DNA from: Hemibagrus wyckioides
Lineage: Eukaryota; Chordata; Actinopteri; Siluriformes; Bagridae
Assembly (NCBI RefSeq): GCF_019097595.1
Contig: NC_080714.1
Span: 9,340,759 to 9,404,758, forward strand
Length of the DNA stretch: 64,000 nt
Direction of reading: 5' to 3'
The number at the start of each line of letters is the position of its first letter. Position 1 is the stretch's first letter. Below the pieces are notes generated by a model, which saw only the letters and a list, made by a program, of their open reading frames with translations, was not told the origin of the DNA and searched no databases. Made by a program: the position numbers and the translations under genes. This document shows, in pieces, positions 40,331 to 51,053 of the stretch.

Positions 40331-40838
40331 CACCGATCAGGCATAACATTATGACCACCTGCCTAATATTGTGTTGGTCCCCGTTTTGCTGCCAAAGCAA
40401 CCCTGACCCGTCGAGGCATAGACTCCTTTAGATCCCTGAAGGTGTGCTGTGGTATCTGGCACCAAGATGTTAACAGCAGATACTTCTAAGTCCTGTAAGT
40501 TGCGAGGTGGGGCCTCCATTTGCCCCACCTCCACAACTTGCAGGACTTAAAGGATACTTTTTGGTAGATACTGACCACTGCAGACCGGGAACACCCCACA
40601 AGAGCTGCAGTCTTGGAGATGCTCTGATCCAGTCGTCTAGCCATCACAATTTGGCCCTTGTCAAACTCGCTCAAATCCTTACGGTTGTCCATTTTTCCTG
40701 CTTCTAACACATCAACTTTGAGGACAAACTGTTCACTTGCTGCCTAATATATCCCACCCACTAACAGGTGCCATGATGAGGAGATCATCAGTGTTATTCA
40801 CTTCACCTCTCAGTGCTCATAATGTTATGCCTGACTGG
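40331..40838 (-). mobile_element. Non-autonomous Tc1-like element, family A, copy 3, with internal inverted duplication
   Basis: 508 bases flanked by TA, with inverted ends caccgatcaggcataacatt and atgttatgcctgactgg. The minus-strand transposase start (40710) reads [20 protein letters not shown], then [18 protein letters not shown]. Most of the gene is deleted. At the junction, ctaagtcctgtaagttgcga (from 40486) faces its near-complement ending aacttgcaggacttaa (to 40550), giving hairpin arms of about 26 bases. It lies directly upstream of the candidate mib2 promoter. Confidence 0.92.
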
Positions 40839-43530
40839 TACATACACACACATTCAAACCTTGGGGCAACTGAACAGAGCCATGTCATCAGTTTGCATGA
40901 AGAAGGAGAAGAAAAAGGAATCAGATTTATAAGATGTTAGTTTCACCGCTATGAAGTCATTTTCTGGCATATATAGAGTTTCTTGATAGTAGATTGAGCC
41001 TTTACCTGATGAAATGACTTTCTGGCATCCACCTACGAGCAAATTACTTATCAGTATAATTACGCAATGATTTTTATTCAGAATATTTTTTCATCATCCA
41101 CTGGATTTAATTTTTTTGCCACAACACTGCTGGGGATAAACTGATTAATTGCATAATTGTGGCAATTAATTTTTTTTTCCAGGTATGTAGGTTTCAAATT
41201 GAAGGCATTGCATACATTTCGTTCGTTGTTAGGAAACAGCGCCCCCTTCTGTTTAAAACGACACATCACACATTACTGCATACTATTGTTCATTAAGAAA
41301 TAAAATGCAATTATTAACAATTAGTAGCAGAGGTATAAGACACTCGATACTCTATTCTTAGAAATTAATCATGCTTCACATCTCATTAATTTTTTTAATT
41401 TGAGTATAATTTTAGACCTAGACTTTAGACCTGAACTCTGTAGACTAAAGGGTGATGGCTGAGGTCTGTAACACAGTGTAGGTAAAATCAACGTTACACC
41501 TTTTTTTACAATCTCTGAACTAAGCAGTTTTTTGGAGTCTGGACTTTAAAACGATCATCTTCAATTGACAAAGCTAATCTTGTGGGGACCCCCGGAATCT
41601 CCCGAACACTTTCACAGTAGTCCATAATAGTGCATCTATTATTAGATAAGAGGACGAAGATGAGAATACAGCTATGCTGGCTGCATTGGGTCTACTGGGC
41701 TATATTTAGTATATCATGTAAAGCATTGTCTGATTATTAAAACTAATTTGTTCTCTAACAGAGAAGGGGCATCTATCTCCAAAAACTGATCAATCCTTGT
41801 GTCTAAATAATGTCCAAGTGCACAATATGGTCAGCAGCATCTGAACACCTCATCATCTCATCCATATGTGGGTCTTTCCCATAGTGGTTCCAAAGTTGAT
41901 ATCACATGATTGTATATGATGTCTTTGTATGCTGTAGCATTAAGATTTAGCTATACTGAAATTCAGGGGTCAAGCCTAAATCGGTTCCAGCATGACAATG
42001 CCCCTGTGCATAAAGACATGGATTGCCAAGGCTGGAGTGGAAAAGCATGAATGGCCTGCACAGAGCCCTGACCTTAACCTCAGGGATGAATTGAAATGCC
42101 GACTGTATCTTTACACACAACATCAGTGCCTGACCTCACTAATGCACTTGTGTAGTGCATCAAGGAACTATAAAAGGCCTACTTGGTGAAGCTCCAAAGG
42201 AAAAATGATGCAGCTAGAAATTGAATTAACTCAAGAGCAGTTTAAGGTGTCTAAAATTTCCTACAATCAGTTCAACAGCAATCTAAACCCATCCTTAAGA
42301 TGCGTGTTAAAGGGAAATAGTCTGATGTCGATGTCCAAAAATAATCAATCAATTAATCTTATACTGCGTATTATACAATGATCCTCCTACGTCTGATCTG
42401 AGACTCTTCAAGCAATCTCAGCCATCTGAAGTCACTGTTAGCTGAAATAAAGAGTTGGTTAATTGGTGCTTAGTCTATTTTTAAAGCTGATGTGAGCATT
42501 GACTGTTAATAGTGCTGAAAGTGACCCAAAAGAGCAGCTTCATCAAAGCTAAATTCATCAAAGTATCAGCAGTATTATTTTATTTGAAATATGAACAGAA
42601 ACTCTGTTTAACACCCTTAAATCATGCTGTTTTTTCATGTTCTTACCTTTCACTAGGAGCACCATGCTGAAGTGACGTCACTGAATCATAACTCACATGA
42701 ATGACTCTACAAAGTCGTAATTACGAGTGGGGAAACTAGGATTTTCCGGGTTGGGGACATGTCAGTAAGAAAACATGATGGAATCAATTGATGCAGTGTC
42801 TGTAGTAGACTTGAATTTGAATATTTACTCAAGTTCTTTTTAGTTATTATATGCTTGGGTTAACATGTAAGCATCTGTAAAAGAGAAATGTTTGAATACG
42901 ACAACTCGAACGTTTACAGTGGCTTCATAAAAATGTTTCAAAATGAGAAACTCTCCTGATGCGTATTGTTTGTTCTTCAGTTCACCAACACCTCCATCTT
43001 GCTTCAAAGTGACTTCAACTCACCTGATCTCGTAATTTCGACTTCCTAAATCGGAAATACAAGCTTCCCAGAAGAGATTAAACTCACAGAGAGCTCTGGA
43101 AAAAAACTTTGAGAAGGAATTATGAGTTAGACTGCCGTTCATAACTGATGGTTTGCTCACGAGTGTGCTGAGGATTGGTTAGCTAACCGGCTATTAGTCA
43201 GCAATTTTGTACATTTTCCTTTAAATATAGTCATAATAAAAGCTTTTCTTTTGAATAGTAGTGTGTTGGACACACCTCTGATCGGTTTAAAGTTTTACAA
43301 AATAAAATGTCAACTCATTTTAAAATGTCATTTATTTTTTTAAAGACCTGATGCTGTTCAAATCTTTATCAAACACAGTTATTTATAGCTGATGTGCATG
43401 AATCACATTATTCTTCTCCCTTCTTGAAATATGGAAAGCTTCAGTTTCAGACTGACCAGCTGCTCAAACACTGGACATGGCGGACAGTATCAGCGTGTTG
43501 AAGCATTAAAACACACAGTACATCAGGCCC
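40839..43530. other. Intergenic region between the mib2 promoter block and the ubiad1 3' end
   Basis: AT-rich DNA with one Tc1 remnant (41940-42190). Otherwise no recognisable gene or element. Confidence 0.5.
41940..42190 (+). pseudogene. Tc1/mariner transposase fragment
   Basis: Plus-strand pieces include the words ttccagcatgacaatgcccc (FQHDNAP) and, in a shifted frame, IKTWIAKAGVEKHEWPAQSP then DLNL. These are the middle and end of the DDE catalytic domain. The final Glu region (EHLWDEL) is reduced to RDELK. Frameshifts and deletion make it inactive. Confidence 0.8.
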
Positions 43531-43532
43531 TG

Positions 43533-43538
43533 TTTATT
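43533..43538 (-). terminator. Candidate ubiad1 polyadenylation signal
   Basis: AATAAA on the minus strand, about 545 bases after the ubiad1 stop codon. Other AATAAA-like words exist further on (near 43332), so the site actually used is unknown. Confidence 0.3.
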
Positions 43539-44081
43539 CCTACACAGTGTGCAAACTGAGTGGATTTCGTACCTGCACCTTACTGACACTCCCCGAACTC
43601 CTGAAAATAAACTGGTACGTCTAACAGAAGCTACACCGAGCTCTGCAACGGTTCGGCTCCAAAAACATCTTGTTCACACACACACCATTTCACAGAATAC
43701 TGATTTCCAGCTAGCGTCTTCCAGTAAGCATAAATTAAACTGATGAACAACTAAACTATAGGAAGGAAAAAAAAGATATATGGTGCAAAACGTTTACACC
43801 CAAATGCAACAAATCAAAAAGACAAATTTTTTCTTTTCCCAGGTGGTGATCTGGAAGATAGCTAGCCCTACAAGCAGGTTAAGCTTGAGTGTGTGTGTTT
43901 TGCATGGATTTTGAATTTCCACTGATGGGGAAAAAAAATTTGGCTATAAATAAGTAAGAAGGTACAAAGTCCAGTCCTTTGAAAAGAAAACAATTTTTTT
44001 TTTTTAAAGAAACAGTGACAAAGTATGAAGTCAATTTCCTTTGCAACATAAAAATAAGAAAGTAAGAAAGGATGCGCTCTT

Positions 44082-44569
44082 TCACAACAGTGGCAGGCTC
44101 CCCGTCGGTGAGAGGATGATCCCAAAGACGTAAAAGAGTCCCACAAGCAGGTTGAGCTTGGCTGTTTTCTGTGGGATCTTGGTGTAGTGCTGACTGCGGA
44201 ACTGGCGCTCCAGTGGGAAGGCCATGGGCAGTGTGAGCAGCGGCAGCGCCATGCTGATGGTGTAGCGCGTGGCCAGCACACAGAACACCACGTAGGGAGA
44301 GAAAAGCAGCACGTTGTACAGGACGTAAGAGAGCGCCGGGCCGGCCAGGATGGCGAGCGTGACGATGCCGGCGCTGCGGTCTGACTGCATGTCGCGTGTG
44401 TTGTTGCTGTGCAGGATGGCCTCGGCGTGCAGGGCCAGCGGCACAGCGTACACCAGCGGCAGCACAGACAGGTGACCCACCTGCACCGCGTGCGCAAACA
44501 ACACGGCCAGCGGCCCGAACGTGATCAGGATCACCACGTCTCCCAGAGCCACATACTTCAGACCGATTC
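44082..44569 (-). CDS. ubiad1: ubiad1 coding exon 2 (terminal)
   Basis: The acceptor TGTTGTGCAG precedes 44569. The exon encodes [20 protein letters not shown], the second Asp-rich motif ([10 protein letters not shown]) and the remaining membrane helices. The stop is TGA at 44084-44082. It is 488 bases long. Confidence 0.96.
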
Positions 44570-45764
44570 CTGCACAACACGACAGTCAGAAAAATATGAA
44601 TGACATGAATTCATTACATTTATTATTAATATAACTATACAAAGGCCATCAATCAGGATGAGCATATAAAGCAATAAATATATACAATAAGCTGTGTCCT
44701 CTCTATGATGATCAAAATAATATGCAGGAATTAAAAATGTATTTCGTTTACTGTTTCTGTTCACATGGAAACATTTAAAAACAGTCCTTTATAAGAGACC
44801 TTATTAACTTCTTTACCATTTCTGATCGTTTTTCTCTATTTCACAGATAAATGGGTCTCTGGCTGCAAAGAATTTGAGAACATGTGGTCTATTGAAACAA
44901 GTGATTTTTGTATAGATCTGAAGATAAGCTCTATATATTTTTATAGATTTTTTTCATCCCACTCCACAGTGAAGGATAGGTGGGATAAAATACTGCTGTG
45001 GAAGAGCTGCAGAGTTTATAATAGCTGTCTATAAGACTCAGGAGTCATGCATGCTTTGGTAAAGCATGTAATTTTCACAATGTTGATTAGCTGTTGAACA
45101 GTGCATCCGATTCTATGGTCTGAGCTCTGCTCTGAACGATTCGACTTCTATCTACACCACCAGGACTTAGAGGAACAGTATAACGAAATGCACATTTTTA
45201 GCCGTGTTTACCTCCAGTGTACAAAAAGGAGCTGGACAGCCCTCCAAAATAGATGAGCGCTAGATGCTCGAGCTTGAGTGTCGAGAGGAAATACAACAAC
45301 GTGGCGCAGAGACATCCCACAGAGTATAGCAGGGCGCCGAACATCACCACGTCCTGTGGCTCCAGGATCCGGTCCACAAGAGTCCTGTCGTCGCTCTTCT
45401 TGTGATCGATACCCTTGGAGAAATCGTAGTAAGTGTTCACGAGATTCCCGGCGCCGTGCACCACCAGGACGGCCACGGCGCACACCAACAGAATGACAAG
45501 GTCCACAGAGCCCTCCAGTTTGTATGCCAGGGCACTTCCTAAAGCCACAGGCGTCAGAGAGGCGCTGAAGCTCCACGGCCGCAGGGCCAGGACGTACGCC
45601 GCACATTTCTCCTGCACGTTCGAGGCCATCTTGGCCAGCCGGGAATTCTTGCCATTGCAGTTTTGTCCTGTTAGCGTCACTCCTTGTGCTTTTGATCCGT
45701 TCAAGCCGTTGGAGCTGGACAGCAAGTACGTCTCTCCGCTGGTTTTCTTCTGGCCAGCTGCCAT
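44082..45764 (-). CDS. ubiad1: ubiad1, UbiA prenyltransferase domain-containing protein 1, complete
   Basis: UBIAD1 is a multi-pass membrane prenyltransferase of the ER/Golgi. It joins a geranylgeranyl chain to menadione to make menaquinone-4 (vitamin K2), and it binds HMG-CoA reductase. Two coding exons, 45764-45212 and 44569-44082, splice GT-AG through a split Gly codon and give 346 residues; the human protein has 338. Residues 54-78 ([20 protein letters not shown] and on) match the conserved N-terminal loop. The first Asp-rich motif is N110 to D120 ([11 protein letters not shown]) and the second is N240 to D248 (NNTRDMQSD); both bind Mg and prenyl diphosphate. Several hydrophobic segments follow, for example [14 protein letters not shown]. 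The C terminus is [13 protein letters not shown]. The start ATG at 45764 follows a possible acceptor by 16 bases. No broken residue is seen, so the gene should be functional. Confidence 0.97.
44570..45211. other. ubiad1 intron
   Basis: A 642-base AT-rich intron with GT-AG ends. Nothing else is recognisable in it. Confidence 0.85.
45212..45764 (-). CDS. ubiad1: ubiad1 coding exon 1
   Basis: Begins [20 protein letters not shown] and ends SSSFLYTG plus one base. The donor GTAAACACGG begins at 45211. It holds the variable N-terminal tail (residues 1-50), the first membrane segments and the first Asp-rich motif. An acceptor-like GTGCGCCAG lies just above 45780, so the exon probably extends 16 bases upstream of the ATG. 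Confidence 0.95.
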
Positions 45765-46391
45765 CTCTACCTCAGTGTACCTGGCGCACACACACAAACA
45801 TGAGTATGAGGGCAAACGGTCTGGTACACAGCTTTGTACTCAGCAAAGAAAACATTCAGAGGAGAGGACATGTCTAATACACATAGCACCATCAGCCAGA
45901 CCTTGAAATATAGGTGATGATAGCTTAGTAGAGGACACTGATCAAACACATGACCATAACACATATAGACACGTTGTTTAGCAGAGGTCAAGAGGCGGAT
46001 TAGTTAGCCAGGTAGCTAAATAATGGAGCAGAATTGAGCAAATAAAACCCATTTGTCCTTATCAAACTACCTTCGCCCTAACCCGACCCACCACGTCATT
46101 TAAAAGCCTATTTTAAGCCATTCTAAGTTTATTACAGCTCATTATAAACTGATGAAGTGAGCTAGTGGCTAATAATGGCTAGCCATGCTGAGATTATAGA
46201 GGATTAGGAGACACTCCTACGCATTTGAAGTTCAGGGCTATATCAAAACTAGTTAGCATTTGCCACCATACCTGTTCTCTGTCTCACTTAGAGAAGATAA
46301 AACGCTATTTCACACACTGTCGACACATCCTTCTGGGATTTCCTCTCTCGCAATGCAAAGAGCTCAGATCCTAACCTGCTCCCACACTCAC

Positions 46392-46520
46392 AGGCTACGT
46401 GTCAACTCTCAGGGTATTTAGCTTTAGCGCTCCAGCTAACACCCAGGCGCTAACAGCAAACAGCAGACGGACGCCATTTCGTCCAGTGTACAACAGCGTG
46501 TTCACTCCGGGCGGAAACAA
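46392..46520 (-). promoter_or_regulatory. ubiad1: Candidate ubiad1 promoter and 5' untranslated exon
   Basis: A CpG-bearing block lies at about 46360-46560. On the minus strand a strong donor (GTAGCCT then GTGAGT) ends an exon at 46392. This would splice across about 0.6 kb to the acceptor above 45780. A YY1-like AAATGGCG word lies at about 46479-46472. The transcription start is not visible; 46520 is approximate. Confidence 0.45.
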
Positions 46521-47910
46521 AAAAAGCCATTTTCTATGATCCGCACGGGTTTCTCAAAAAACATTTGCAAGCTAAATAATAAATCCCACGGCACAATTTT
46601 TTTTTTAAAATTATTTAACAAAAGCCAATTTGCATTCAGGCTTATTATTTAAATATGTACAATAAATTATTTATTACAGTCAAATAGTATTTTATTCCAG
46701 AACCTTCTAACATGACATTATATAGACTGACATTGGGGTTTGGATAAAACTCATTTAACAGTAGAGTCAAAAAGGCTAATAAGTACTTTTATAATTGTAG
46801 GTTGCGAGTTAATCCACTTTAATAATAAACCACTGACCCCTATGCTTCGCTTTCTGGACCCCATTCAGAGACCCACTGCTTTATACTGTCTAAGACACTG
46901 AGTGGAAAACGGTCATGATTCTAGACAGTTGTAGTTTAGTGGCTCAGACATTGGACTGCTTATCTGAACATTTTGAGCTTAAAACTCAAAAAAACTCAAA
47001 CCCAAGCTGTGGGCCCTAAAGCCTCAATTGCTTGGGTGTATTAAATGAAATAAAACGTAACACAATACGGATAAGCATAGTGACTCATGCCCATGTGACT
47101 GTGTGAATAAAGTACAAGCTGAATCTGTGCATGGTTGATCATATATATATATGATCTTTTAAACAACAAGGGAAACAAAACAATGAAACAATGTTGTGTA
47201 TGTACATTTGCACACAATGGGCATTCACAGCAATAAGCAAATTTATAGAAAGCCAGTCATATGACCATATGCATCACACAACATTTTCCTACGAGTGTAT
47301 AAGGGCTTTAATAGCTATTCTTTTTTTGTTACATGGGTAACAAAATCTTCCCTTCCATTGCACTGTGATATACACACCGGTGTAGCCTACAGTTTTATTT
47401 GCTTTAGACAGGAGTGCTGGCCTGTACGACATCATTAATATAAATGTGTTTGTCTTAATACATCACTAATCAACACGAATAATCAACACTCTCGAAGACT
47501 AATAAAGACTTGAACTAGAATTTAACAAAGAAAACCATGTAACTGTTAACATAGTGATGTGTCCTTTAAGGAGATTAACATTAAACATAAAACAAGAAGG
47601 AGTAGTTAGTGTTCATGGTTTGTGTTTATTGTAATAGTTGTAGTATTGTCTTGTGCTGTTGGCATGCCTGCACTTTATGTAGTCGTGTGTAGGTCTGAGT
47701 AGTCTTATGTAGTTTTGTGTAGTTCTGTATAACACCATGGTCCTGAAGGAATGTTGTTTCTAGTCACTGTGTACTGGAACAACTGTATAATTCCCACCTT
47801 GGGAAAGTATAATTGAAGCGATGATATTGACATGACGATTGTTTCTAGCTGCAACACCATAAGTGAATCACACTTGTGCCCATGGTTTGGGAATCCCAAC
47901 CCATAGATAC

Positions 47911-48360
47911 AGTGGCTTTGTCGTTAGTGTGTTTGCCTTGCATGTCTGGGGATGCGAGATTGATTCTTTCCTACAGTACACCCTGTGCTTTTCCCAGTAT
48001 TCTGGTTTCCTCCTCCAGCCCAAAGACGAGTTATCTGCTGACTGGATCTCTAAATTGTTGGTGTCCAATTTTATTCCTTTTTCCATTCCAAGCAGAAGCC
48101 ACACTTGATTCCACCTGTTTATATACTCTTAGGTTTGGTTTCCTCTTGGTTGCAATTAAAACCTGCACCCACACCAGAGCTTTCTGGATAAAATTTGGAT
48201 CTAAATAGTTTGTAGTGTCAGTTGGTGTATGAGATGGTGCCCTGTTGGCACCCCGTCCAGAGTGACTCCCCATCTTGTATCCTGAGTCCCCATAGATAGA
48301 CCCCTGGCTGCCTGTGACCCTCTGCATGATAAATTCTACAGAAAATGGATGGATGGATGG
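47911..48360 (+). mobile_element. GGATGG-tailed tRNA-derived SINE, long copy
   Basis: Starts near cagtggctttgtcgttagtg, with gtgtttgccttgcatgtctg as the tRNA-like head. It passes through tggtttcctcctccagccca and ttggcaccccgtccagagtg, and ends acagaaaatggatggatgg. The B box is degraded. A middle insertion makes it longer than the copy at 38664. Confidence 0.7.
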
Positions 48361-49638
48361 ACATTATTTCATTATTAAATGATTATAACATAGTTAGATC
48401 ATGACTATACTATATGTATCTAATTTTAGATGCACTTTATTCATATATAGATTACCATTATATAGACACTCTCCAACCTTTTAGGAACACTATATACAAT
48501 TTTCTACACTCCAGTAAACGCACAAAAATTGTATGCCTGAGTGTACCATGACAATGACAAGAAAGCTACAGTATATTACCCTCTTTTGCATGAGTGTAGC
48601 CTACATCCTCCTAACATTTGTCCCTCTTCCCAAAATTAACAAAAATATCTTCATGTTTCGTAATAGTTTTGCCTAATCGCTCACCCCAGTTAAAAGCCTA
48701 AACTTCTAAACTCAAAACAAATGGACTTTGGAAAGATTACACAAGACAACTGATAAGTTAAGAGTACCAGTTTCTGTGAGTTTGTGGACTGTTATGGTAT
48801 TCTTAAGAGTACACCTTTATATCTGTAGTATACATTGTTTACGAGAAAGATGCATAGTGTACCTTAAAACCATTACTCTAAACAAATTACAGCGTATTAA
48901 TCTTGATTTTAAAGGTACAGTCAGGACCATGTCTTGTGCCATAAGAGGTCACTTTGGGTTCCTAAAACCACCAGGGGGCCCCAAGATTTATAAAATCAGT
49001 ATGCAAAAATCACACCTTATTACTTGGAAGAAAAAAAAAGGTTGATATATCAGGCAGTTATAGGATGAAGCATTTGTGAATGGAAAAAAAAAAAAAACCC
49101 AGAAACTACATTTTACATAACTAAATTAGGTAACAAATATAAATTTATGTCAGAAAACAAAAAGAAGCGTCACTTCTGCAGCTTGTTCATGTAACTGAAA
49201 AGGAAAAGGTTAGTGCCTAGCTAGCTAGTTAGTACTTACATTAAGACGTACAAGGCTAAAACACAATAAGTTGCTAGCAATAACAATTGAAGACGAAGTT
49301 TTTTTCCGAACTGCAGAATCCCAGATAATCAACCAATCTTTTGACACGGGAAATTATAGATATCCAATAGAAAGTATTTCAGTGCTACAAAAAGTAGATT
49401 ATTTGTAATAGCTAAGTTTTAAATGGTCTCCCAAGTGTTCTGCCCTGGGTATGCTATATCCATGTTTGCAGGTGAAAGATTAAAAGTATTATAAAAGGTG
49501 TATTAGCTGAGATTAGGTCTTTCCTACAATGTTCACAAAGCTCAGCCTACACGGTCTATGGTGGAGATGTATCCAAAATAATGTACTGTGGCAGTATCTA
49601 CTGCTCAGCTGTTGGTACAGTACATGCTGATCAGTATA

Positions 49639-50095
49639 CACCAATGAGGCATAACATAATGACCACCTGCCTAATATTGTGTTGGTTTTCTTTCCCTGAC
49701 CCATTGAGGAATGGACTCCACTAGATCCCTGAAGGTGTGCTGTGGTATCTGGCACCAAGATGTTAGCAGAAGATCCTTTAAGTCCTGTAAGTTGCGAGGT
49801 GGGGCACATTACAGGACTTAAAGGACACTTTTGATAGATACTGACCACTGCAGACCGGGAACACCCCACAAGAGCTGCAGTTTTGGAGATGCTCTGATCC
49901 AGTGGTCTAGCCATCACAATTTGGCCCTTGTCAAACTCGCTCAAATCCTTACGCTTGCCCATTTTTCCTGCTTCTAACACATCAACTTTGAGGACAAACT
50001 GTTCACTTGCTGCCTAATATATCCCACCTGCTAACAGTCTCCATGATGAGGAGATAATCACCTGTCACTGCTCATAATGTTATGCCTGATCTGTT
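49639..50095 (-). mobile_element. Non-autonomous Tc1-like element, family A, copy 4, with perfect 16-bp internal hairpin
   Basis: The left terminal repeat is caccaatgaggcataacata; the right end (tgttatgcctgatctg) is decayed, so the end point is approximate. The minus strand keeps [20 protein letters not shown], then [20 protein letters not shown]. At the deletion junction CCTTTAAGTCCTGTAA (49775-49790) faces TTACAGGACTTAAAGG (49809-49824), a perfect inverted repeat with an 18-base loop. Copy 3 has the same arrangement. Confidence 0.9.
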
Positions 50096-50599
50096 TCTAT
50101 GTGTAATATGAGTACAGTCCAGACATACTACATCTGCCATGTTGCCATTGTCTCATGTTGACCTACAGTGTCAGAATAACCTTATGGGACAGCACAGTTT
50201 GGACTGTCTTCATACTGTATAATCTCACTGGAAGCAGTACTACTGTTTTCTGAATGCTGAGAGTTCGGACATACGATTTCTTCGATGTACTGCTTTTCGC
50301 CTGCTGTATAGCAGAACAGTAGGGATATTCGGATGCAGTTAATGACCGGAAATCATTTTTCCAAACTGCTTTACTCAGCAAATTAATACACTTGCACTGA
50401 GGCCATGGATTACAACAGGTTATTTGTACAAGTCAGACATTTTTTTTTATTATTTTTTTTTTTTAATGACCATTGCACTTTTAAAGGTGCAAAAGGATGA
50501 CAATGCCACAAAAAAAGTCCAGTTTAGTAATAATACAGATTAGTACTATATTGTTTCTGAGAGTACAGTATGACAGTAATAAATACTGCATATAAAACA

Positions 50600-50945
50600 G
50601 CAGGCTGAAGTCCTGATATAACTGCCATCTCTGCCTGGCTGGATTTCAGTATAGTAGTCTACAGCTGCTTTCCTTTCCAAATACTTCAGATCTCAGTTGG
50701 AGTAATGTGAGACCGCGGAGGTGTGCTGAAGAGTCCGAAGGGGGAAAAAAAGGAAAAGTGCAAGCAGCTCCACAGTTTGGAGCACGGCCAGTCGCATTGG
50801 GCTCAGGAGAAAGAAGCGCTGAGCACTCCAACAGGACAAACCCGGACAAACTCGCAGGTCAGATGGAAAGCAGAGGCATGGAAGAGGAATAGATGGTGGA
50901 GAAACTGAGCACGTGCTGTTTGCGGGTACACTTCTGGACGGAGAC
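50600..50945 (+). promoter_or_regulatory. Candidate mmp23 promoter / 5' UTR
   Basis: The 300 bases before the mmp23 ATG are noticeably richer in G+C than the DNA further upstream and contain several CpGs (50705-50860). No TATA box or transcription start can be fixed by eye. Confidence 0.3.
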
Positions 50946-51053
50946 ATGGTGCGGGGAAAGGGAGAGTTGGCTCTGGCTGTGGCTCTCGGGCTACTCGGTG
51001 TGTTTTTAGCGGCCATGCAGCAAGCCGCAGCTTTTCCTGCCTGGACGTTTGAG
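50946..51053 (+). CDS. mmp23: mmp23 exon 1, signal anchor
   Basis: 36 codons, [20 protein letters not shown] then [16 protein letters not shown]. The donor GTAAGCTGTG begins at 51054. Basic residues before a single hydrophobic stretch fit a type II signal anchor. Confidence 0.85.

Larger units (their letters stand above)
46521..50600. other. Intergenic region between ubiad1 and mmp23
   Basis: The two genes point away from each other. The interval contains a GGATGG-tailed SINE (47911-48360) and Tc1 family A copy 4 (49639-50095). No gene is seen. Confidence 0.6.

Noticed and set aside
43868..44580. Long alternative minus-strand frames over ubiad1 exon 2
   Set aside because: Shadow frames of the GC-rich ubiad1 coding sequence; the real frame gives the UbiA domain.
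25475..50095. Helix-turn-helix proteins at the four Tc1 family A loci as host transcription factor genes
   Set aside because: Each open frame lies within terminal inverted repeats flanked by TA and matches the N terminus of a Tc1-type transposase, followed by deletions.
50913..50945. Upstream extension of the mmp23 reading frame
   Set aside because: The frame is open but begins with GTG, which is not a usual vertebrate start. The ATG at 50946 has a strong context.
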